Assembly (NCBI GenBank): GCA_041569895.1
Contig: JBFFXF010000231.1
Location: 1 to 12,262 of the forward strand
DNA length: 12,262 nt
Direction of reading: 5' to 3'
Source of the DNA: JBFFXF01 sp041569895
Lineage (GTDB): Bacteria > Planctomycetota > UBA8108 > JACQVS01
Part shown: piece by piece, positions 5,403 to 12,183 of the stretch
Numbering within the stretch: the stretch's first letter is position 1
How the letters are laid out: each line of letters opens with the position of its first letter
Translations under genes and position numbers: made by a program
The notes under the pieces: generated by a model
Database searches by the model: none
Told to the model about the DNA's origin: nothing
What the model saw: only the letters and a program-made list of their open reading frames with translations

Positions 5403-6314
5403 TCACGACGGCGTGTACCCCTTGACGAAATCGAGGAATCGCGCGCTCGCGCCCCGGAGGTGCTCGCCGCGCCGGAGCAGCACGCCGGAGTGGATGGCGC
5501 GGATGCGGCCGCGCAGCGAGCGCACGCCGACACGGCGTCCCCGCGTGACGACGCCGCTCGAGAGCAACGGCACGATCGAGACGCCGAGCCCGGCCTCGAC
5601 CATGCGGACGACGATCTCGGTGTTGGTCGTCTCCATGCGCACGTTCGGCGACAGGCCCCGGTCGTGGAAGGCGTCGATGACGTGCTGGCGACCCGTCGAT
5701 CCTCGCTCGAAGAGGATCAACGGCTGATCGACGAGGTCGCGCAGGCCGAGTCGCCGCCTCGAGAGCAGCGGATGGCCCCGCGGCGCGATGAGGCTCCAGT
5801 CGAGCGCGAAGAGATCGGTGTACTCGAGGTCCGGTGACGGCTCGTAGGGCGCGGCGACGCCGAAGGCGACGTCGGGATCGTGGAGCACCGCCTCCTCGAC
5901 CTCGCGCTCGTTGAGCGTACTGAGGCGCACGTGGATGCCCGGAGAGTCCTGCTGGAACCGCCGCAGCGCGTCGATGAGCACGTAGACGACCAGGTACTGG
6001 CTGGCGGCGACGTGGATCTCGCCCGTGTCGCCCTCCTCGAAGAGGTCCGAGAGCTCGCGCGCGCGCTCGAGGAAGGCCAGCGCGTGCGGCAGGAAGCGGC
6101 GTCCCTCGGCGGTGATGCGGCTCGCCCGCGACGCGCCCCGGCTCTTGCGGTAGAGCTGCACGCCGAGGCGGCCCTCGAGCGCCAGGAGACGCCCGCGCAT
6201 GCCCTGCTCCGTGATGCCGAGCGCGCCCGCCGCCTCGCGAAAGCTGCCCTGGCGCGCGAGCTCGACGAACGCGACGACCTGGTCGGTGGAGAGGGAGGGT
6301 GTCGCCTCGGCCAT
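5403..6314 (-). CDS. LysR-type transcriptional regulator
   Basis: The predicted protein has 303 residues, the usual LysR length. The N-terminal winged helix-turn-helix spans about 9-68 (VVAFVELARQGSFREAAGAL, then GITEQGMRGRLLALEGRLGVQLYRKSR), with the recognition helix at about 35-47. The effector-binding domain spans about 98-300, with the typical opening GEIHVAASQYLVVYVLIDALR, the hinge NTEIVVRMVEAGLGVSIVP (231-249) and a C-terminal FLDFVK. The recognition helix (EQGMRGRL) departs from the usual SxxAVSRQI wording. The ATG at 6314 is used; extension to 6329 needs a TTG start. No Shine-Dalgarno is seen, so translation may be leaderless or weak. It is divergent from the 6438 operon, and LysR regulators often control the divergent gene and themselves from the shared region. 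The inducer is unknown. Confidence 0.9.
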   Translation of the reverse strand: MAEATPSLSTDQVVAFVELARQGSFREAAGALGITEQGMRGRLLALEGRLGVQLYRKSRGASRASRITAEGRRFLPHALAFLERARELSDLFEEGDTGEIHVAASQYLVVYVLIDALRRFQQDSPGIHVRLSTLNEREVEEAVLHDPDVAFGVAAPYEPSPDLEYTDLFALDWSLIAPRGHPLLSRRRLGLRDLVDQPLILFERGSTGRQHVIDAFHDRGLSPNVRMETTNTEIVVRMVEAGLGVSIVPLLSSGVVTRGRRVGVRSLRGRIRAIHSGVLLRRGEHLRGASARFLDFVKGYTPS

Positions 6315-6437
6315 GCCGAAAACATACAATAGATCTCATTTTGAAATCAAGTTTTTAGCACTTTTCCTTGTCTAGTTCGCCGGGGCACAATTCCCTCAGT
6401 GTTCGGCGTTGTCCACAACCAGAGGGAGATGTGACCC
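6315..6437. promoter_or_regulatory. AT-rich divergent control region between the LysR gene and the 6438 operon
   Basis: Bases about 6318-6375 are markedly AT-rich in a window that is otherwise strongly GC-rich. On the minus strand TTGATT (6350-6345), 18 bases and TATGTT (6326-6321) could be the regulator's promoter, starting transcription close to its ATG. Short dyads that could serve LysR binding include TTGA-AA-TCAA (6341-6350) and AGATCT (6331-6336). No convincing plus-strand -35/-10 pair was found, as expected for an activator-dependent promoter. The plus gene has AGGGAG about 10 bases before its ATG. Confidence 0.5.
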
Positions 6438-7175
6438 ATGAGGCATCCGTGCATCGTTTCCGTGGTCATCCAGGCAGCCGTCCTCGCCGGAGCCGCCGCG
6501 TCGGCGAGCGATCCCACCGGCATCTACGCCATCATCGATCGTGTCGTCCTCGAGCCGGAGACCGGCGATCCCGAGCGCGCGCAAATCTGGGGAGCCTTCG
6601 CGCTCGCCAGGGGCGCGCGAGAGTACGCCGAGCCGGTGCGCGGCTACCTCTACCTCGAGGCGGCGGAGGACGAGCAGAAGATCTGTCGCCGCGAGTGGAC
6701 CGACCTGCGCAAGCTCGCCGGCTCGGGCAAGGTGGTCGCGTTCGGCAATCGATGGCGACAGGACGTGCGCGTCAGTCCGCCGACGGCGAAGCCCGAGAAG
6801 CCGAAGAGGTACCCCTTCGGCTTCGGACTCACCGTCATCAAGCCGACCCGCTACACCCCGGTCCGTCAGTTGATGGGGCTGCCGGCGCCGTCGCGTCCCG
6901 AGCCGGGGAAGACCGTGCGGCCCGGACGAGTCGAGCTCACGGCGCGGAACGCGGTCATCGAGGGCGAGGACGTCCTCTACTTCTTCGAGATCAGCGACGA
7001 ATCGGGGAAGAAGGAACGCAGCGCCGCCATCCGCCCCGGCAAGAAGACGACCGCGTGGAAGCCCGAGATGGTCGTCGAGCCCGGCAAGACCTACGCCTGG
7101 AGAGTGTGGGTCACCCACGGCAAGTGGACCGGGACGGCGGCGAAGTCGACCTTCCGCGGCAAGGTGGAGGCATGA
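6438..7175 (+). CDS. Secreted hypothetical protein with C-terminal FN3/Ig-like segment
   Basis: The protein has 245 residues. A signal peptide occupies about 1-23 (hydrophobic VSVVIQAAVLAGAAA, cleavage near ASA). Residues about 26-112 (PTGIYAIIDRVVLEPE, RAQIWGAFALA, VRGYLYLEA, EWTDLRKLAGSGKVVAFGNRW) recall a group of uncharacterised exported proteins with the PTGIYA...IWG...RGYLY pattern; I know no function for them. A Lys/Pro-rich linker follows (115-124). Residues about 160-242 look like a fibronectin type III or Ig-type sandwich (YFFEISDESG, EPGKTYAWRVWVTHG, STFRGK). It is the first gene after the divergent control region, and its stop overlaps the next start as ATGA, so it is probably cotranscribed and translationally coupled with the desaturase gene. 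Confidence 0.75.
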   Translation: MRHPCIVSVVIQAAVLAGAAASASDPTGIYAIIDRVVLEPETGDPERAQIWGAFALARGAREYAEPVRGYLYLEAAEDEQKICRREWTDLRKLAGSGKVVAFGNRWRQDVRVSPPTAKPEKPKRYPFGFGLTVIKPTRYTPVRQLMGLPAPSRPEPGKTVRPGRVELTARNAVIEGEDVLYFFEISDESGKKERSAAIRPGKKTTAWKPEMVVEPGKTYAWRVWVTHGKWTGTAAKSTFRGKVEA

Positions 7176-8332
7176 TCAGAACGACGGCGCTCGCGAGCCT
7201 CGCGTCGCGGGTCGCGGGCGGTCCGCGTCTGCTCCGCGACCGCCGCGACGCGGCGCTCGTCCTCGTCGCGCTCCTGCTTCCGGGCGCCGTTGTGCTCGTT
7301 CCGCTCGCCCCGGTGGTCGCCGTCGGCGTCTGGTGGGGATCGAACACCGTCTCCCACTACTTCATCCACCGGCCGTTCTTTCGCGGGCGAGCGCTCAACG
7401 CGAGCTTCGATCTCTACCTGAGCGCCGTGCTCGGCATCCCGCAGAGCATCTGGAGAGTGCGGCACCTGGCGCATCACGCCGGCGTCGCGCCGCGCCACCG
7501 GTGGAGCGTGCTCCTCGGCGGCGAGCTCGCGATGGTCGCGACGGTCTGGGCCCTGCTGGCGGCGCTGGCGCCCTTATTCCTGCTCACCGCCTACCTGCCG
7601 GGACTGGCGTGCGGGCTGCTTCTCTGTCACGTCCACGGGCACTACGAGCACCACCGAGACGGCACCGTGAGCCATCACGGCCGGCTGTACAACCTGCTCT
7701 TCTTCAACGACGGCTTCCACGTCGAGCACCACCGCCGGCCGTCGGCGCACTGGAGCCGCCTTCCGGGGTTGCGTCGCGACGGCGCTCCGACCAGCCGCTT
7801 CCCGCCGATCCTTCGCTGGCTCGAGACGCCCCTGCTCGAGCGGCTCGAGCGACTGGCGATGGCGTGCCCGCCGCTGGCGCGCTTCGTGTTGCGGCGACAC
7901 CGCGCCGCTCTCGGCGCTCTGCTGGCGGGAGCGCGTCCCGGACGCGTCGGCATCGTCGGCGGCGGTCTCTTCCCGCGCACCGCGCTCATCCTGCGCCAGC
8001 TCTTCCCCGCGGCGCGACTGACGATCGTCGACGGCAACGCCGCCAACCTCGAGATCGCCCGCGGCGTCCTCGGCGACGAGGTCGAGTACCGCTGCGCCTG
8101 GTACGACCCGCGCCGGGAGGCGCACGATCGGCCGCGAGAGCGACACGACGATGACTTCGACCTCGTCGTCATCCCGCTCTCGTTCCGCGGCGCTCGCTCG
8201 GCGCTCTACCGGCGAACGCCGGCGCGGGTCGTGGTCGTGCACGACTGGATCTGGCGCCCCCGCGGCCGCAGTCGCGTCGTGTCGCTGCTGCTCCTGAAGC
8301 GCATCAACGTGGTGACGCGATGCGAGCCCTGA
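7172..8332 (+). CDS. Fatty acid desaturase fused to a C-terminal methyltransferase-like Rossmann domain
   Basis: The protein has 386 residues. The N-terminal part (about 24-210) is a membrane di-iron enzyme of the fatty-acid desaturase/hydroxylase type. It has hydrophobic segments at about 27-57, 113-142 and 139-153, and His boxes HYFIH (62-66), HLAHH (98-102), HVHGHYEHH (153-161) and HVEHH (183-187), the ligands expected for two irons. Residues about 255-386 form a second domain: RVGIVGGGLFPRT (258-270) is a glycine-rich nucleotide or SAM loop, TIVDG (284-288) supplies the acidic residue at the end of strand 2, and FDLVVIPLSF (329-338) fits strand 4. The region ends with VVVHDWIWRPRG and SLLLLKRINVV. 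The likely role is lipid acyl desaturation or hydroxylation at the inner membrane, with the C-terminal domain modifying the same or a linked substrate; that coupling is inference. An AAGGTGGAGG Shine-Dalgarno precedes the ATG at 7172, and the reading frame is open upstream only as a shadow of the preceding gene. Confidence 0.85.
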   Translation: MIRTTALASLASRVAGGPRLLRDRRDAALVLVALLLPGAVVLVPLAPVVAVGVWWGSNTVSHYFIHRPFFRGRALNASFDLYLSAVLGIPQSIWRVRHLAHHAGVAPRHRWSVLLGGELAMVATVWALLAALAPLFLLTAYLPGLACGLLLCHVHGHYEHHRDGTVSHHGRLYNLLFFNDGFHVEHHRRPSAHWSRLPGLRRDGAPTSRFPPILRWLETPLLERLERLAMACPPLARFVLRRHRAALGALLAGARPGRVGIVGGGLFPRTALILRQLFPAARLTIVDGNAANLEIARGVLGDEVEYRCAWYDPRREAHDRPRERHDDDFDLVVIPLSFRGARSALYRRTPARVVVVHDWIWRPRGRSRVVSLLLLKRINVVTRCEP

Positions 8333-10362
8333 GCCTCCTCGGCGTCCTGGTGATCGCGCGCGCGCTTGTGCTCGCCGACCGTGGCGTCGAGCCGTCGCCC
8401 TGGAGCGCGGTCGCGTTCCTCTGGCACGACGTCGCCGCCGCGGCGGCCTTCGCGGTGCTCGAGGCAGCGCTCGCCAGGACGCCCGCGCGAGGAGCGACTC
8501 GCTGGCTCTACTGGGCGGCGATCGCCGCGATCGCGGTCAACGTGCCGGTGATGCGCACGCTCTCGAGCCCGCTGACGCCGGCGATGGCCCGTGCCGCCCG
8601 CGGGACGTTGCTCGACTCGATCCTCCACCACGTCACGGTGACGAACGTGTGCCTGATGGCGATCGTCGTCGCCGCCGCCGCCGCGATTCCGCCGGCGACG
8701 GCGCGTCTGCCTCGCCATGCGCTCGCGGCGATCGTCGTTGCGCTCGGAGCGGTTCTCGCGCTCGGACCGGCGGCCACGGCGCGGGTCGACACCGGTGGGC
8801 TGCACCGCAACGCGTTGACCGCGATGGTCGCGTCCGTGCTGCCACGCGCGCCGGTCTCCGCTCGACCGACGGCGACCGACTTCGGCGTCAGCCCCCTCGC
8901 CGCAGAGGAGAACGACACGCCCGATCCCCGACTGGTCGCGCTGCGCGGTGGCGCCGCCGGACGGAGCGTGGTTGTCGTCGTGCTCGAGTCGACCGGCGCC
9001 GGTTACCTCGGGCTGCACGGCGCCCGGCCGGATCCGATGCCGCGGCTCACCGCGCTCGCCACGACCGCGATCGTTCTCGACGCCGCGTACTGCACGTATC
9101 CCGAGAGCGTCAAGAGCCTGATGGCGACGTTCTGTTCGTACGAGCCGGCGCTCGACACCATCGCCGCCGATTACGAGCGAGCGCGGACGCCTTCGATCGC
9201 GTCGGTCCTCGGCGATCGGGGGTACCGCACCGGCCTCTTCCACTCGGGCCGCTTCATGTACCTCGGCATGCGCTCGATCCTCGACGGGCGCGGTTTCGAC
9301 GTCCTCGAGGACGCCGGCGACATCGGCGGCGTGCGGGAATCGAGCTTCGGCGTCGACGAGGAGTCCACCGTGCGGCGGGTGCTCGAGTGGATCGACGACG
9401 TGCCGCGCACCGAGCGCTTCCTCGCCGCGTATCTGCCGATCGCGGGACATCACCCCTACGCGACCGCCGAGCCCGGCCCCTTCGACGGCGAGCGCGACAT
9501 CGATCGCTATCGCGACGCGCTCCACGAGGCCGATCGGGCGCTCGGGACGCTCGTCGACGGCCTGCGGGAGCGGGGACGCCTCGCGGAGACCGTGATCGTC
9601 GTCCTCGGCGACCACGGCGAGGCGTTCGAGCAGCACCCCGGAAACATCGGTCACTCGCTCTTCCTCTGGGAGGAGAACGTGCGCGTGCCGTTCATCATCG
9701 CGCTCCCGGGCCTGCTCGACGAGGCGGTGCGCGTGCCGGGCGTCGCGAGCACGGTCGATGCCGCGCCGACGGTGCTCGACCTCCTCGGCATCGACGCCCC
9801 GCGCAGCTTCGACGGACGATCGCTGCTCGGGCCACCGACGCGTCGGGTCGCGCTCTTCTTCGCCGACTACGGCCTGGCGCTGCTCGGCCTGCGCGACGGC
9901 CGCTGGAAGTGCATCCACGAGCTCGAGACCGGCCGCACGCGACTGTTCGACCTCGCCACCGACCCGGGCGAGCAGCAGGACATCGCCCGGCGATTCCCAC
10001 ACCGGGCGGCGGCCTACCGGGAGCACCTGCGAGCGTGGTGCGCGGCGCGCCGTGAGCGGAATCGGAGTCGGAATCGGAGTCGGAGTCGGAATCGGAGTCG
10101 GTCATCGGACTCCGCCACCAGCCCCTTCGAGGACGAGGACGAGGACGAGGACGGGCACGGGCACGGGCACGGGACCGGGACCGGGACCGGGGACGGGGAC
10201 GGGGACGCGGAAAGGGTGGTCCGTGGCGGTCGCACACGGTATGGTGGGACGCTCACGGGGGCCGGTCGCGTGCGGAGTGGCCGTCCCGACGATCCCGAAG
10301 GACCCCGGAGGCCGGAGCGAGCATGGACGAGGACAAGGTCAAGGCGGATTTCGGCGAGCTGA
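8320..10362 (+). CDS. Membrane-anchored sulfatase / LtaS-type phosphotransferase with a repeat-derived C-terminal tail
   Basis: The ORF has 680 codons. Residues 1-155 hold about five hydrophobic segments (near 1-19, 29-50, 63-77, 107-124, 133-152). Residues about 215-577 form an extracytoplasmic alkaline-phosphatase-superfamily domain: VVVVLESTGAGYLG (metal ligand Glu223), YCTYPESVKSLM (Thr259 in the nucleophile position of the nucleophile-x-P-x-[RS] pattern), AYLPIAGHHPY, VLGDHGEAFEQ (Asp431, His432), and GHSLFLWEENVRVPFI (His445). A Thr nucleophile points to an LtaS/EptA-like transferase or phosphodiesterase rather than a classical Cys/Ser sulfatase. The family-like part ends near residue 579. 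From nucleotide 10057 the frame enters repeat copy 3 and encodes (RNRS)-type, (ED)4, (GH)3, (GT)3 and (GD)3 runs plus unrelated sequence, and stops 40 bases inside the next gene. The start overlaps the desaturase gene by 13 bases, implying coupling. The substrate is unknown. Confidence 0.82.
   Translation: MRALSLLGVLVIARALVLADRGVEPSPWSAVAFLWHDVAAAAAFAVLEAALARTPARGATRWLYWAAIAAIAVNVPVMRTLSSPLTPAMARAARGTLLDSILHHVTVTNVCLMAIVVAAAAAIPPATARLPRHALAAIVVALGAVLALGPAATARVDTGGLHRNALTAMVASVLPRAPVSARPTATDFGVSPLAAEENDTPDPRLVALRGGAAGRSVVVVVLESTGAGYLGLHGARPDPMPRLTALATTAIVLDAAYCTYPESVKSLMATFCSYEPALDTIAADYERARTPSIASVLGDRGYRTGLFHSGRFMYLGMRSILDGRGFDVLEDAGDIGGVRESSFGVDEESTVRRVLEWIDDVPRTERFLAAYLPIAGHHPYATAEPGPFDGERDIDRYRDALHEADRALGTLVDGLRERGRLAETVIVVLGDHGEAFEQHPGNIGHSLFLWEENVRVPFIIALPGLLDEAVRVPGVASTVDAAPTVLDLLGIDAPRSFDGRSLLGPPTRRVALFFADYGLALLGLRDGRWKCIHELETGRTRLFDLATDPGEQQDIARRFPHRAAAYREHLRAWCAARRERNRSRNRSRSRNRSRSSDSATSPFEDEDEDEDGHGHGHGTGTGTGDGDGDAERVVRGGRTRYGGTLTGAGRVRSGRPDDPEGPRRPERAWTRTRSRRISAS
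10056..10206 (+). repeat. Composite tandem-repeat block, copy 3, inside the sulfatase reading frame
   Basis: GGAATC/GGAGTC units (about 10058-10099) lead into the conserved hairpin (CGGAGTC 10093-10099, GACTCCG 10108-10114). After a CCCCTTC linker come thirteen perfect hexamers in blocks: four GAGGAC (10129-10152), three GGGCAC (10153-10170), three GGGACC (10171-10188) and three GGGGAC (10189-10206). Module order and strand match copy 1, but the TACG...CAACGATGG tail is missing. Bases 10207-10322 carry no recognisable gene apart from the sulfatase frame and probably hold the leader of the next gene. Confidence 0.88.
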
Positions 10363-11159
10363 CGCGGTCCTGTCTCCAGTCCCTCGACTCGCTTGCCAGC
10401 CAGGAGGGCTTTCCCCCGTATGCCGTGACGCTGGCCGCCGACGGACCCGGGCAGCTGATGGGGACCGATCCCCAGGTGGATCCCCAGCAGGCCATCGGAA
10501 CGCTCGTCGCGGCGCTCAAGAAGCAGGCGGACGCCGGTGAGCTCAGGGCGTTCGCGATCGTCTTCGACGCCACCATGACCAACGCCGACACCGGCGAGCA
10601 ACGGGACGCCGTTCGCATTCTGGTCGAGCACGGCGAGGGCGCCGTTCTCGGCCTCGCGCTGCCCTACGTCGTCGAGGGATCGACCAAGAAGTACGGCGAT
10701 CTCCAGGCCGTGCCGTCGAAGCCGCTCATCTTCGGCGCCGATTCCGGAGCGAGCCCCCGCACCGGGCGCGAGCAGGCCGACAGCTTCATCAGCCGCATCC
10801 CCGAGTACGCGCGGCTCCACGTCGAGAAGGCCGCCTCGATCGGCGGCGTCGAGCTCGAGTACGACGAGGCGTGCTTCGAGCACACCGACTCGATGATCGA
10901 GGAGGGCTGGCGCGGCGAGCAGCCGGCCATGCTGGATGTCGTCGTGCAGACGTTCGGCTCGTTCCTCGGCGAGGCGATCCGGTCGCTCCACGGCGGCGAG
11001 TGGGACTTCGACGAGCAGAACCAGGTCGTCTACCTGCGTGGCGTCGGACCGAAGCAGGTCTCGGTCTTCCCGTTCGACCGGGTGCGCCGGCGCTTCGTCG
11101 ACGGCGCCGACCAGTCGATCGCCGCCTACTACCGCGAGCTGAAGCAGAATCTGCAATAG
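10323..11159 (+). CDS. Hypothetical soluble protein, two apparent domains
   Basis: The protein has 278 residues with no signal peptide and no membrane segment, and it is acidic overall. I do not recognise the family. Residues about 1-140 contain a sheet-like stretch (LRAFAIVFDATMTNADTGEQRDAVRILVEHGEGAVLGLALPYVV) and look like one compact domain. Residues about 195-278 (AMLDVVVQTFGSFLGEAIRSLHGGEW, VVYLRGVGPKQVSVFPFDRVRRRFVDG, IAAYYRELKQNL) look like another and recall small cytoplasmic domains of unknown function that carry an FGxFLGEAxR...GGEW pattern. The ATG at 10323 has GGAG at a good distance (10312-10315). The sulfatase frame overruns it by 40 bases, probably because of the repeat copy, so coupling to the upstream genes may be recent or accidental. 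A terminator follows the stop closely. Confidence 0.75.
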   Translation: MDEDKVKADFGELTRSCLQSLDSLASQEGFPPYAVTLAADGPGQLMGTDPQVDPQQAIGTLVAALKKQADAGELRAFAIVFDATMTNADTGEQRDAVRILVEHGEGAVLGLALPYVVEGSTKKYGDLQAVPSKPLIFGADSGASPRTGREQADSFISRIPEYARLHVEKAASIGGVELEYDEACFEHTDSMIEEGWRGEQPAMLDVVVQTFGSFLGEAIRSLHGGEWDFDEQNQVVYLRGVGPKQVSVFPFDRVRRRFVDGADQSIAAYYRELKQNLQ

Positions 11160-11185
11160 CCCGGCACGAGCGGGCGGCCGTTTTT
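11159..11185 (+). terminator. Candidate intrinsic terminator after the 10323 gene
   Basis: The stop codon overlaps a GC-rich hairpin. GCCCG (11159-11163) can pair with CGGGC (11171-11175), or CGGC (11162-11165) with GCCG (11177-11180); the second option abuts TTTTT (11181-11185). The stems are short but the T-run is well placed. Confidence 0.5.
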
Positions 11186-11216
11186 CCTGACCCCCCCGTC
11201 CGGCGCTCCCCCCGGT

Positions 11217-11265
11217 CGAGGTGTACACACACTCCCGCGCGGGAGTGGCGCCTCACAACACCTCG
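11217..11265 (+). promoter_or_regulatory. Nested palindromic leader upstream of the second dockerin gene
   Basis: The outer arms CGAGGTGT (11217-11224) and ACACCTCG (11258-11265) enclose a perfect 18-bp palindrome, CACTCCCGC (11230-11238) followed directly by GCGGGAGTG (11239-11247). It ends 19 bases before the ATG, just upstream of the GGGGAGG ribosome binding site (about 11270-11276). It could be an RNA leader structure or a two-level operator. No standard promoter was found in the preceding bases. Confidence 0.5.
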
Positions 11266-11284
11266 GTCAGGGGAGGTAGATCCC

Positions 11285-12061
11285 ATGAGACACGGACGGC
11301 TTCTCGCTCTGGTGGTCGGTTTTCTCGTCTCGATTCAGGGCTCGTTCCTGGAGGCCCAGCGCGTCCCGTTCCTGCGCGGGGACACCAACGCGGACGGCGT
11401 CGTCGACATCTCCGACGGCGTCGCGACCCTGGCCTTTCTCTTCCTGGGCGCAGCCGAGCCGATCTGCCTCGACGCGGCCGACACGAACGACAGCGGCGTC
11501 GTCGACATGAGCGACTCGATCGCGCTCTTCAGCTATCTCTTCCTCGGTGGAAGACACCCGGCGAGTCCCGGCGCCAAGGAGTGCGGCCTCGACCCGACGA
11601 AGGACCCGCTCGGCTGCGTGAGCTTTCCTCCATGCGAGAGCAACGCGTGCCCGGATCCGGCCGCCACCGACATCGAGTTCACCATCATGCGGCGCACCAG
11701 CCCCTTCGCCGGCGTCGTCCGCGTCCGCGGCAAGGTCCGCAACCTCGGCGGCTTCTACGGATCGCGACCGAATCAGCAGGCGCTGCTCCTCTTCGAGGTG
11801 CCGCTCGGCGGCAGCCCGAGGCTGGTGTCGACCCAGACCTTCACGGACCTCGCACCGGGCGAGGAGGTGGTCGTCGATTACGCCCGTCCGTGGAACTCGA
11901 GCTCTCCCTCCGAGGGCGAGTTCCCGCCGAGCTACCGGCTGATCATCACCTACGATCCCGATATCACCCTCGACGGCAACCCCGACAACGACGACTGCGT
12001 CTCGGTCAACAATCGACGCGAACGCTCCGGGCAGGGAATCAACGAGCTCTTCCGGGAGTGA
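11285..12061 (+). CDS. Secreted protein with N-terminal dockerin-like doublet and CARDB-like domain
   Basis: The protein has 258 residues. The ATG at 11285 follows GGGGAGG and begins a signal peptide (about 1-24, hydrophobic LLALVVGFLVSI, cleavage near LEA). An EF-hand doublet follows at once: GDTNADGVVDISDGV (32-46) and ADTNDSGVVDMSDSI (65-79), each followed by an AFLFLG or SYLFLG helix end, then the CGLDPTKDPLGC tail (100-111) with paired Cys. Both loops keep the Asp/Asn ligands. Residues about 128-245 form a beta-sandwich (IEFTIMRRTSPFAGVVRVRGKVRNLGG, LAPGEEVVVDYARPW, YRLIITYDPD, GNPDNDDCVSVNN) with the features of CARDB adhesion-type domains, including the closing D-x-N-x-x-N-N pattern. 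The order is reversed relative to the 2592 protein, where the doublet is C-terminal. It probably works at the cell surface or outside the cell; its ligand is unknown. Confidence 0.85.
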   Translation: MRHGRLLALVVGFLVSIQGSFLEAQRVPFLRGDTNADGVVDISDGVATLAFLFLGAAEPICLDAADTNDSGVVDMSDSIALFSYLFLGGRHPASPGAKECGLDPTKDPLGCVSFPPCESNACPDPAATDIEFTIMRRTSPFAGVVRVRGKVRNLGGFYGSRPNQQALLLFEVPLGGSPRLVSTQTFTDLAPGEEVVVDYARPWNSSSPSEGEFPPSYRLIITYDPDITLDGNPDNDDCVSVNNRRERSGQGINELFRE

Positions 12062-12072
12062 GTTGACGGGCA

Positions 12073-12111
12073 CGAGCGCGCGGGGAGCGAGCTGTGCCCC
12101 GGGGGCGCTCG
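12073..12111 (+). repeat. Imperfect hairpin between the dockerin gene and its terminator
   Basis: CGAGCGC (12073-12079) pairs with GCGCTCG (12105-12111), and inside it CGGGG (12081-12085) pairs with CCCCG (12097-12101) around an 11-base loop, with small bulges. It lies 11 bases after the stop in the 3' untranslated stretch and may protect the transcript end. Confidence 0.45.
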
Positions 12112-12148
12112 AACCATGGGGCGGTTGCGCGGGCGTCGCAATCAGAAG

Positions 12149-12181
12149 CACCCGGCTCGATCGGAGCCGGGTGTTTTTTTT
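12149..12181 (+). terminator. Strong intrinsic terminator of the second dockerin gene
   Basis: CACCCGGCTC (12149-12158) and GAGCCGGGTG (12164-12173) form a perfect 10-bp stem around GATCG, followed by eight T (12174-12181). It is the clearest terminator in the window, and repeat copy 4 starts right behind it. Confidence 0.92.
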
Positions 12182-12183
12182 CG

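Noticed and set aside
6368..7171. In-frame upstream extension of the desaturase gene to a 654-codon ORF
   Set aside because: The extension is an out-of-frame reading of the secreted protein gene at 6438; the desaturase has its own Shine-Dalgarno and ATG at 7172.
8206..10026. Minus-strand ORF of 606 codons opposite the sulfatase
   Set aside because: It mirrors the codon third-position bias of the sulfatase gene, has no motif and would displace a clear enzyme.
10240..10245. TATGGT as a -10 box for the gene at 10323
   Set aside because: No acceptable -35 lies 16-18 bases upstream (TGGTCC only), so it is not reported as a promoter.
11221..11228. GTGTACAC 8-base palindrome as an operator
   Set aside because: It is too short on its own and overlaps the outer arm of the larger nested structure, which is the better explanation.
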